64,000 nt of DNA, taken from positions 4,843,044 to 4,907,043 of the forward strand of contig VFFE01007486.1 of assembly GCA_008921705.1 (NCBI GenBank), read 5' to 3'. The notes under the pieces are model-generated. The model had not been told where the DNA came from and ran no database searches. It saw nothing but the letters and a program-made list of their open reading frames with translations. The stretch comes from Burhinus oedicnemus. Taxonomy: Eukaryota > Chordata > Aves > Charadriiformes > Burhinidae. Below are positions 1 to 9,990 of the stretch, in pieces; the first letter of the stretch is position 1, and every line of letters starts with the position of its first letter. The position numbers were made by a program, and so were the translations under genes.

Positions 1-3000
1 TAATGGTCAAAGAGGAGAGTGTAGAAGATGTAACAGAGCAATGACTGCTGTGAGCAAATGGGTCGTAAGTTCTGTAGAAAACACCAGCACATAGAGGTGT
101 CGTTAAAGATTCAGTTACAGCAGCCATGCACAAGGGTATTAAATTGAAAGTTGCACCGTTGTGATTAATCTGGTATTTCCTGCCTTTTTAATCAGACCTT
201 TTAAAGTTTGTTTGAGTTGGTGTGTATGTGTGGTCACATACTGGTGCACAGGCGTGTATCATTGTATTGCTGTATCTGTATTGAATCACTATAAATCATT
301 AGCCTTTTATGTGCTAAAACCAAAGAATATTCACAGACTCAAAATCTCCAGAGAAAAGTACAGAATTTTTACATGGAACTTTTACTCTTGCAATGGTTTA
401 AATGTGTCGGAAGACGCAGCTGGCTCAAGATGTTGTTGAGCTGAAAATAGTTGGAGGCTGGGAAAACAGTATGTTTGTACTATTCTTACTCTTTCTTAGG
501 TACCTGCGCATGAGTCACTGCATCAGGCTGGGTACAGAGCTAAATGAACCTGTGCTCTGACCCAGAACATTCATTCCTATGTCACCATAATTTAATGGTG
601 CAAAGTAAATAAAGGCAAATTCATTGAAATATTTTGAAGTTTTAATGCCAGAACTACCGATACCTTAAAAATAAAAACTGCCCTGATAAAATAATTCTTT
701 ATGCTTGTCAAAGTGAAGTGGAGCATCTTGCATTTCTTTTTCAGGACTCAAACAAGAAAATTGTATTTTAATTTAATTGTAATATTGAAAAAGATAACCT
801 GAAAGGAGGAAGATTTGAAAGAGCATTCAGATATTCATGAAAGGGTCTGGAAATAGCAGTCTTTGAAGACGGTGCTGCAATGCTTAGGCTGCCGTATTGG
901 TACTGCTACTCTGCTTTGCCATGGGGGAGTATTGGACTTGGCCAGGCAGATGGTCACTGAAGAGATTATTTTTGGCTTTTGGGGTCACTACTTCAGATCC
1001 AGACTCAAGTCTTTGCAGGTGTGGAATTTCTTTGAATGTTTGGCACTTTACTAATTTAAAAATAGCTAAACTGAGGGTAAGGGTTTTGGTTATTTTTTCT
1101 TAAATGTTCATTGAAAAAATTGCTGCTGAACTGAGTCTTGACATGCTGTATTTTAGCCCCAAGCAGATTTTTATGGCTGAGTAATAAACCCCTGGAAATA
1201 GGGTTTTATAATGGAAAATGCAACTTAACCTTAAGTAGAACAGCACCTTACAATAACACATATTTGGAACCTACAAAATCCCTTGCTCCCAAGGGTGGTG
1301 TTATAGTGAAAAGGAGTGTAATAACAGTTTAATTTATCATAAATACATAACATATTTTATGATGATTTGATTGTGTTGAAAAATTTCACCTTACAGATTT
1401 TAATAAAGCAACCTACCGGTAAACTTATTGCAGTTGGGTTTCTTTTCCTTTGACTAGAGGTCTTGGCAGAGTGAAGCATAAATGACTTAGTTTTAGAAGC
1501 TGGTTAATAAAAAATAGATTTCCTTTCCCTTTGACTTGTTTATGAAGCTGAAAAACGACTAGGCAGGTCACTGGTGTGTGGCAGAGCTAATTTCTACAGT
1601 TCTTCAACTGGCAATCAGTAAAACATTATGGTTAAGCTGAATAATCCATTTTCCTTCATGAACATGAAATGCAAAAAATTATCTAAGATACATATATCAA
1701 AACCAGGAAAATTCCCATCTTCTGTAAAAAAGGGGAACCAGATAAATGTGGACTGTGCTACCTTTCTGGCAAATTGGTCACCAGGAGTGCCCCATACCAG
1801 GGATAGATAGGTCTTGCTTTCTTAGTTTGCAGTGGTATGGTGAGAGCTGTTTCTTGGCCATACTCTGCCTAAACTGAAGTGGCATCAAGGACTGCCACAA
1901 GTCAAAGCAGAATTCATGTAGACAGTTTCCTTGCCCAGTAACCACCTAACAGTCATGATACCTTCCTAGTGAAATAAGGATATTGAATTTTCAGCTTTAT
2001 TTGTCCTCCCATCCCATGTAATTTATAAATTAGAAATTGAGAAGTAGCAGTTAAGTTTTAATTTAGTCTGTATTGTTGTGTTTCGCTATTATGTTGGTCT
2101 TACCTAAGTTATAATAATTTACAGGGGAAAAAAGTGTTATTTGACTTAATTTTTTGTTTGGGAACCATTAGAATTGTTTTAATTAAACTTGACTTTTGGT
2201 ATGTTGTACACTGACACTATATACTGATAATAATAATAATTTAAAAAATGCTTTATATGTACAGGCATGGTGCTTATAGATGAAAGTTAATATTGTATGC
2301 CAAGCCCAAAAAACTTGGAAAAAGTTAACTAAAATTACTTGATTAAACACAATAGTTCTGAATTAAAACTCCTATTGAACATCTAGAGGGCCAGGAATAA
2401 ATGGTATTGCTTGTTGCTTTTCAGTCATTCTTCTGAGAGCCCTCTCCTGAGAAGCCAGGAATCTCTCCAAGAGATTCTTAAAATGCCATTCCTACAAAAT
2501 GTGAATGCAAACTGATTTTTATTGGATTTTTTGTGGTGTGAATTGAATAGATGACTAGTAATAGAGTATGTGCTTGATGTTATAGTATAGATCTGGAACC
2601 AAGTGAGTAATAAGTTAGATATTACCAGAATGTCACATCTTTGCATTTTTGTTGTAAAATACTGTTTTAATCTGCACTTGTCAATTATTTTGATCCCTTT
2701 TACTCTATAATAATGAAATGGAAATTATGGCAGATAAAAATAACATGAAGTCAGAATGTTTCCAATTAGAGTTTATAGCCTATGTCTGAAAACGTTTGGC
2801 CTATGGGCTTTCATAGTGGTTTTTTGGTTTGTTTTGGTTGGGGTTTTTTTTTGTTTGTTAATCACTTCCTTTCTCCCTTAACTCCTACAAATATTGATTT
2901 TATTGTAATTCTCACAAACAAAGACAGAAAGAATTTACTAAGAAAACTGAGTGACTAGGCAGAAGCTTGATTTTTGGGGGTTTGTGTGGTTTGTTTGTTT

Positions 3001-4442
3001 GTTTGTTTGTTTTAAATATGCTGGAAGATGCTTTGAGCGTGCCATAAAACCCACAGCTATTTTTTTCAGTTGGTTTGTGACCAGGTGAGGGTGCAGAAAT
3101 GAGTTGCTGGGCAATATTTCAGTTAGTATTTCTTTTCAGTGGTAATGGATGGCAGACTCCTGAAAAGTGATCTTTTAGAAGACAGTAAACCTGCAGACCT
3201 AAATTGTAACTTGGCCTGACAAAAATCACAGCAGTTTGAAAAATGCTAATAATGATTCTTTGAAATTGCTGGATACTTCATCACTGCCTAACGCTTATCA
3301 AGTTTTAAAGCTTTTCATTACAGATTGCAAACACAGAAAGATAAGAAAAAGGGATAGAAAGGGGAAGCAAAAACCAAGTTGAGATTCCTGTAGAGTAGAA
3401 TCAGTTCTAAGCTAGGACTCTTGAGAAAACTGCTTACCTTAATCCTGACACTGGACTTTGTGATACAAAACTTTGCTCCTCTTCTTCTTTTGTCATTAAA
3501 AATTAGGTATCTTTTGATCAATAATTTATATATAAAATAAAAACTATTGTCTCTGAATTCAGTGCACCTTCTCGTCATTCAGTGGACTGGAGCATTAGAA
3601 GTGACCTGAACCTGCATTCAGGGTGTTTCCAGGACTTGTCTAGGGTTATTAATTAGCTCCTTTAAATTGTGTACACTCATTTGCATAATATCAACATTTT
3701 TTGATACTCTGGATTCAAATAATTTTTGACCTGAAGGCAAGGTCTAACTGCAGTAGTCAAACTGCGCTGCGCCTTGAAGGTCCCCTGTGAATGCAGTCGT
3801 GTGCTCAGTTGTAACCATGTAGTTACCAGGGTTTAGGTTATTCTGCAGCATCTGCCTCCCTACGGCAGCAAGATGTCATGTAAACCCAAACTCTTTTCCA
3901 TCTATCATTTAGTTTCATCCCATTGCCTGTAGGCCCTCTTTTCTGCTTTAATTCCATGAAGTTCCAGGCTTGCAGTTCCAGCCCTGTCCCACTAACTTCG
4001 ACTTTGTATTTTCTTCCACTTCTTCATGGCATCCGCTATCCAGTAGCGAAGATGTAGTCTCACTTTGTTTGCTCAACAGCTTTCTTTACCAACTCGTTAC
4101 ACTTTCAGATGGACATCTTTAGGCTTTCTCATTATGTTTCTCATGTGAGATCTTGTATTCACCTGCAAAACTGTGTGGTGCCTACAAAAACTTAGCACTG
4201 GTTAGTTTGATGGATATGAGTTGGTGCCTATTATAGTTGGTAATCAATATTGTCTATGATTTCTTTCCTGCCACTATACATTAGACTTTCTTGCTTTATA
4301 ATTAAATCTCAGCTCTCAGAGATGGATATGTTTTTACTGTTCTTTTTTTTGCTCAAGCCTTAATGGGAGTATTGGTCAGTGCTTAGGATCTGTGATTATC
4401 AATGGTAATGCCAAAAAAAATTTATATTTTGGTATGTACCTC
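1..4442. other. Non-coding AT-rich flank, no gene seen
   Basis: No frame here looks coding: the longest open frames are under 95 codons, show no recognisable family and have stop-rich surroundings. There is a (GTTT)6 microsatellite at 2989-3012 and several T-rich runs. I could not assign the C/T-rich stretch around 3890-4200 to a repeat family, although it could be a very old retroelement relic. By position this is either intergenic DNA upstream of HDAC9 or a long 5' intron of it. Confidence 0.6.
4438..4442. repeat. Target-site duplication, left copy (ACCTC)
   Basis: ACCTC immediately left of the solo LTR. The matching copy is at 4806-4810, immediately right of it. The perfect match fixes both ends of the LTR. 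Confidence 0.8.
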
Positions 4443-4805
4443 AGTCGTGGTTTGGCCACAGCTGGCAACAAAGACCCACGCGGCCGTTAGCTCAACCCCC
4501 CATGGCTGTGGGGGAAAATCGGAAGAAAAAGGCAAAATCCATGGGTTGAGATAAAGGCAGTTTAACATAACAGCAAAGGAAAAGGAGAACAACAACAATA
4601 ACACTGATGGAGGAATGTACACACACGGTTACTGTACCAGCGCTCGCCCACCTGACCCTGGGAAGCCCCTGCCCGATCCCAAGCCAAGACATCCTCCCCC
4701 TCCCCCGGCCAGCTCCCCCCTATAGACTGGGCATGGCATCACATGGTATGGAATACCTGTGTCCCGGGCCAGAAAATTAACCCTATCCCTGCCGGACCCA
4801 GGACA
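4443..4805 (-). mobile_element. Solo LTR, avian ERVL-like, with 5-bp target duplication
   Basis: On the minus strand this reads as a typical avian endogenous-retrovirus LTR. It starts with TGTCCTGG followed by a degenerate GGGATAGGGTTAA, contains ATTCCATACCATGTGATG, CAGTCTATA and GGGGGGAGCTGGCC, then a T-rich stretch leading to TTTATCTCAACCCATGG, and ends in CCAAACCACGACT (family consensus ends ...ACGACA). The flanks are the perfect 5-bp duplication ACCTC (4438-4442 and 4806-4810), the length expected for ERVL-type integrases. No retroviral gene sequence lies beside it, so it is a solo LTR left by LTR-LTR recombination. Compared with my recollection of the family, part of U3 between GGGTTAA and ATTCCATACC is missing. 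Family assignment is from memory of the consensus. Confidence 0.85.
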
Positions 4806-4810
4806 ACCTC
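4806..4810. repeat. Target-site duplication, right copy (ACCTC)
   Basis: Right-hand partner of the ACCTC at 4438-4442, flanking the solo LTR. Confidence 0.8.
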
Positions 4811-5839
4811 CCAGTCCACATCTACATAAATGTAATTATTTTGCACTTTGATTTGTGTATTCCTGAAAATGGTTTGAAAGCTGATACATTTTTATCTAGC
4901 TTTTAAAGAATTACTGAAAACCAAGATGTTATTTGACCTCATTATTTCTTTGATGCAGCATAATGAAGTAAATTGAAAACTATTGCACTGTTCTTCTTAG
5001 CTTGATTAGCCTGTATTGAATAGCTGAACTCTGCCCTTACTTTCTGTATCCCCTTTGAGAGGAAATATTAGCCTGAAAGTATTTTTTTTTCTTTTTTATT
5101 TCCCACCCCATCCCCCCACCCTTCCCTTAACAAATAAGTGCTTTTTATCCAGAGTTGGCTTTGGCAGGTGTACTGTCATGTGTAAAAATTGATGAGTTTT
5201 TCTCATACATAATACATTTATATTTTTCTCTTACTACTCAGCTTTTAATAGATCAGATCAAAACTCTGGCTAGCAATTTTGTGGAAATATTTTCTGTATT
5301 TTGTGAAAACCTCTTGGAAGCAATCAAAATATTGTACAAGGCTGGAACTTTACCTAGTTGTTAATTGGCAGGTTAAACTTTTATGGGTTTCTGGTACCCT
5401 GGTGATACATGACTATTAAAAATCGCAGGTGGTTCAGGGGAAAGGGGGAGGTGAGTTCCTGTGCTAGTAATATATCATAAAACTATATATTTCATGCACC
5501 TGTTGTGAAAGTGGAGACCTTAATAATTTTTCACAATATAAGCTGATTAAAGAATCTTTATGGATCTCATTAACTAAAGTTTTCTCTGTGAACATTGAAA
5601 AATGCAACACTTATGGATAAGAACAGCAAAAATAATTAGCCTCTGTGGTGCCTCCTTTGGTTTAACAAAAGCACTGTGATATCAAACGTGCTTATTCATT
5701 CTGAGCTTAAGTTTGTCCTTTGCACAAAATTCTCTCGATGATTTGGCCATTTTCCTTAATTCTGACATGATCGAGTGTAGGACATAAAAGAGTAGGATTG
5801 TTGCGTGCTCCAGCTACAATAAAATACTACAATGTGTTT
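4811..5839. other. Non-coding AT-rich spacer
   Basis: Unique-looking AT-rich DNA between the solo LTR and the old CR1, with a T/C-rich run near 5082-5125. No exon-like or repeat-family signal was recognised. Confidence 0.55.
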
Positions 5840-7380
5840 CACAGAGTCACAAAATCATGCAATTGTTGAGTTTGGAAAAGACATCAGGAGACTGTGTACT
5901 CTCACCTCCCAGCTGAAAGCAGGGTCAGCTACTGCAGGTTGGTCTGGGCCAAGTCCAGTCAGGTTTTGAGTATGTCCTTCACAGAGTCACCCTCACGGTG
6001 AAAAAAGTATTTTCTTATGTTTAAAAAGAACTTCCTGTACTTCAATTTGTGCCCATTGCTTCTTGTCCTTTCACTGGATACTATTGAGAAGAGTCTGTCT
6101 CCATCGTCTTTACACCACCATCCGCAGTAAGACATTTGTACACACTGATAAGATTTCCCTGAGCCATCTCATCTCCAGGCTGAACAGTTCCGGCTCTCTC
6201 AGCCTCTCATATGAGAGGCTCCAGTCCCTTCATTGTCTTTTGTAGACCTTTGCTGGACTTGGTCTGATATGTCCATGTCTCTCCTGTACCGAAGAGCTTT
6301 ATCCCCAGAACTGGACACAGCCTGCCAGATGTGTATCACCAGTGTGGAGCAGAGCAAAAGGATCACCTCCCTCAACATTGTCCAGCTCCCACAGCACTCC
6401 TGGGTGCATCCTATCAGGTCTTATGGTTATGTTTAACCTTTTCCTAACCTGATCCTCCTCTATGAATGGTCAGTCTTCAGTGCTGCAGACTTTCCTACTG
6501 GTCTTAGTGGCCTGGGATTCTTGCAGACAAATCTTGCCAGTGAAGACAGAGGTGAAGTAGGCATTGAGTACCTTGGCATTTTCATGTCCTTTGATATCAG
6601 GTCCCCTGTCCCATTCAACCGTGGGCCCACATCTTCCCAAATCTTCCTTTTGTGGCTGATATCTCATTAGGCAGTCTGATTGTTGCCTTTCACATGCCAT
6701 GTAGATTCATCTCCAGGTGGGCTTTGGCTTTCTTAACCCCGCCTGTGTGTGCTTGGATAGTGTCTCTGTATTCCTCCAGAGTCTCCTGTCTCTGCTTCCA
6801 CCTCTGTTACACTTCCTTTTTATGCTTGAGTTTTGTCAGGAGCTACTTGTTCATCCATGCAGGCTTCCTCCTGCCTTTGCTTGCCCTCCTGCCCCTCAGC
6901 TGGACTGTTTCTGAGCATGGAGGAGTTGATCCTTGAAAATCAACCAGCTGTCTTGGACCCTTTGTCTCTTCAGGACCATGTCCCATGAGATTCTTCAGAC
7001 AACCCTCTGAACAGGCTAAAGTCTCTTCTGAAGTCCAAGGTTGTGATTCTGCTTGTTGGCCTTATTCCCTTCTCTTAGGATCCTGAACTCCACAATGTCA
7101 TGGTCAAGGCTGCCCATGACCTTTCACCTTCCTGACCAGTTCCTTCTTGTTTGTAAGTATGAGGTCCAGCAGATCACCTGCCTTTGTCCATTCTTCAGTT
7201 GCCCATGTTAGGAAGTGACCAGCAATGCCCTCCAGAAACCTGGATTGCTTGTGGTTTGCTGTATTGTCTTTCCAGCAGATAACAGGTGGTTGAAGTCTTC
7301 CCCCTTGAGGATCAGGGCTTGTGAATTTGAGGCTTCTTCAGTTGTCCAAAGAAGGCCTTATCTACTTCTTCAGCTGATGA
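5840..7380 (-). mobile_element. Old CR1 LINE with internal deletion of the RT region
   Basis: Read on the minus strand, 7380 to about 6374 corresponds to the CR1 ORF2 endonuclease C-terminal part and the linker to the reverse transcriptase. Decayed matches include the family's 'HKQSRFLEG'-like block, the linker ending in AEVLNAFFASVFTGK (here AKVLNAYFTSVFTGK), and the start of the RT core (family GPDGMHPRVL; here DRMHPGVL). At about 6373 the sequence jumps straight to the CR1 3' part (6373 to 5840), ending in the cacagagtcac-type 3' region. About 1.5 kb of reverse-transcriptase sequence is therefore absent. Many stops and frameshifts make it a dead, old copy. Confidence 0.85.
6470..6700 (-). 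pseudogene. Relic of CR1 ORF2 endonuclease-RT linker
   Basis: A 76-codon open stretch that still resembles the CR1 ORF2 linker: a GRCGPTVEWD block (family NVGPLLNE...), then AKVLNAYFTSVFTGK and a QESQ motif. It is only open by chance retention. Both neighbouring parts of the same protein are frameshifted, and the RT domain that should follow is deleted. It has no host function that I can infer. Confidence 0.75.
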
Positions 7381-9829
7381 CTTTAGAACTTACTTTGTTC
7401 TGCGTGAAATGGACAGAGCCTTAACGCTTCATTCAGCTTTGTCTGCCATTCAGATTTTACATCCCTTGCAGTGTTAAATTAAGGGTAAAAATATGTAGTA
7501 TTTGGAATGACCTTACAGGACCCTCCTCCAAATAAAATGTTGTTTCTTAGTACTGTTTAATAACAACTATTTCCCATTAAGAGATAGTTTTATGTCTGTT
7601 GTACCGTGTTTAATTCGTTTAATATGTACTTTATTAGTAACAAAATAATGATATTCAGTCAGATGTATTGATTTTAATTAAGATAGAAAAAAGATAGGCA
7701 TTCAAATACTTCAAAAATGTAAGGACTTTTCCACTCGTGATTCCATCTTACTTAGTATGTGAGTGGTAGATTTCATTCTCATCTAAGGCAAATATGCTTA
7801 GAGGTATTCCCTCTGTTATGTATCGTATATAGTCAGTGAGAAATATTCCACACATTGTTTTGAGACTTGTTTGTATTATTTTCTAATAATCATTTTCTTC
7901 TGCTGGTTTTGATACCAGGAATGTCATGTGGAGGCTTGTTTGGAATGGTCCACAAAGGCCAGAATGGTCTTTCTAATATTAGCCAGACTGCAGAAGAAAG
8001 GTAGGTGGATACTGGCAAAGGCTGAAGAGGTTTATGGTTGGATTTTTAGCATGTTCTTGTTCTGTTGTGTTCGTCCTCGGGATGCACAGCCTCTTTTGCA
8101 GAGCATGGGATGTTTCTGCTTGTAAAGAAGGTGCACCAGGAAGTGAAACACAGCACCAAGCTTTGAAACTCAGAGCAATCTAGTCTGGTCAGGGCTATGC
8201 TGAGCCCTGCTCGTCTAACTTTATCAGTTTCTGAAAACCGGGGCAGGACCTCTCTAAACTTTTTCACTGAGATGTTTGGGCCTTCTTGGTGTCCCTTCAG
8301 GGCTTTTTGGGTGTAGAAGTACCCCAGGTTGTCTGAGATAGCTGAAAGAAAAGCAGTCTAGAGAAGTATATGAACAGTTTAGCTTTTTTTCCTTGTATAG
8401 GGAAAATGTCTTCAACGTCAGGAAAATTGTTTCATACGTATGTGTATAGATACGCATACATATTTATCATTTCATCATTTTTTGAAAAATCTGTGAGATT
8501 TGTACATGTATTTCTTTCTTCCCTCCCTAATGACATTGAAATAAGCACCGAAAAATCTGAAGATGAAAACTTGAAATCCTGATTGTTACTTGTACACATC
8601 ACTCTGCCTGTCATAATTTCTATGAATTAATTCACTTTTCTGATCACTCTAGAGACAGTGTCACTGGAAGTTTCTTGCTGGGAATACTTTCCGTGTCACT
8701 GGGTAGCTGTGAAATTCAATCTGTTCCTTCTTGTCTATACTGAAATTCTAATGATGAATATTGGAAACAACTAGGCACGAACCTGGCTTGCGAAGCATGG
8801 TATTCAAGAATGAAATAAAAATATTTTGATAGAACTATCAAGATATTTTGGCTATTGGAAAGATCTTGATTTTTCTCTCCTTTTCAAAGATTTTATTATT
8901 ACAAATAATACCAAGGATTTAAACTGTATGTCTGCAAATACCCTTTGAAAACAAAAAAATGATCATTTACATTTAACAAATAACTTTATTGATAAAGCAT
9001 AGCTTTATCTCTCATACAATTCAAATGCAAGATTAAGATTTTGCATTCATCATTTTAATGTTGCTTAGTAATTTAAAATTCAATGGCTACACACCAAGAA
9101 GCAAAAGAGTGTTTGAAACATATCTGTGAGCTGTCACTGTACTGAAGAAAAAATGAGTTCTCATGCATTAGCACAAAGAATTTATACAAAACATATCTAC
9201 ATATTATTTCTTGCTCCATGACCTTCATAGAACTTCAGGAAAGCAAGTGCAAGGAATACAATTTAAAAAAATACAAAGATTTAAGGTAGAAACCCCACAT
9301 CTCAGTACAAAATAATAGGCTTTTGAGCAACTGTGAGGATAAAAAATATACAGAATTATCATCTTGAAACAAAAAGATTAGTTGCAAGGATGGCCCCCAA
9401 AGGTACATGTTTCTTCATGCAAATACAAATTTCAGCATATTTTTTTCCTTCACTAAGAAATGTTATACTTTTTGTGACATGGAAATAAGAACAACTCCCA
9501 ATATTACATGAGTAAGTTCCAGAAATTTCAAAGCGTGCCACCAACGAAGCACTGGCTTTCAGACACAGAAAGAATAAAATGGCTATTCAAAAACTGCACA
9601 CTCCTCAGCTATATTTAATACTAGAAAACAGAGTACCACTTTTACATTTATTCCGTAGGGCCTCATTCCAGAAAACACTTCCATGAATAGAACTCAAAGG
9701 CACTGCTTTATGTGTGCATAGAGGTGCTTATGGGGGAGAGTGTTTGCAAGAAGAATTGTATTTGCTCTCTCTGTATTTGAGAAGTTGCAAGAGTTTAATT
9801 TATTCAGTTTTAAAATGTATGGAAGTGCA
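7381..9829. other. Non-coding AT-rich DNA
   Basis: No recognisable gene or repeat. It contains one exon-like segment (7919-8000, listed separately) and a very AT-rich stretch from about 8800 to 9400. The open frames at 8046-8267, 8254-8457 and 8370-8582 overlap one another on opposite strands and match no family I know. Confidence 0.55.
7919..8000 (+). other. Exon-like segment with good splice-site matches (unverified)
   Basis: An 82-bp segment preceded by a pyrimidine-rich tract and CAG (acceptor after 7918) and followed by the donor AAAG|GTAGGT (8001). One frame is open from an ATG at 7921 to the donor, beginning MSCGGLFGMVHKG, and hits a TAG straight after the donor. I recognise no protein in it. 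It could be a non-coding or alternative upstream exon, or a chance pairing of splice motifs, which is common in a region this large. Confidence 0.2.
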
Positions 9830-9990
9830 CCTAAAGCCTGCTTAGTGTAATTAAGTAATTATCGATGCAATTTTAATTGTTATAAAAGAACTTTAAAGTG
9901 AGCATTAAATTAATATTTTTATTTAAACAATTTAATTATTAAACAAGTATTAAGTGAGAATGTGTTATCTTTGTTATTTGCATGAGTTTC
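9830..9990. promoter_or_regulatory. Candidate conserved element: TAATTA cluster plus SOX-OCT-like composite
   Basis: A very AT-rich block with three TAATTA homeodomain cores (9848-9853, 9856-9861, 9933-9938), then CTTTGTT directly abutting ATTTGCAT (9969-9983). The last pair is a SOX site beside an octamer in reverse orientation. Composition and motif density resemble deeply conserved vertebrate developmental enhancers. Without alignments this stays a candidate, because AT-rich DNA produces TAATTA often. Confidence 0.3.
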
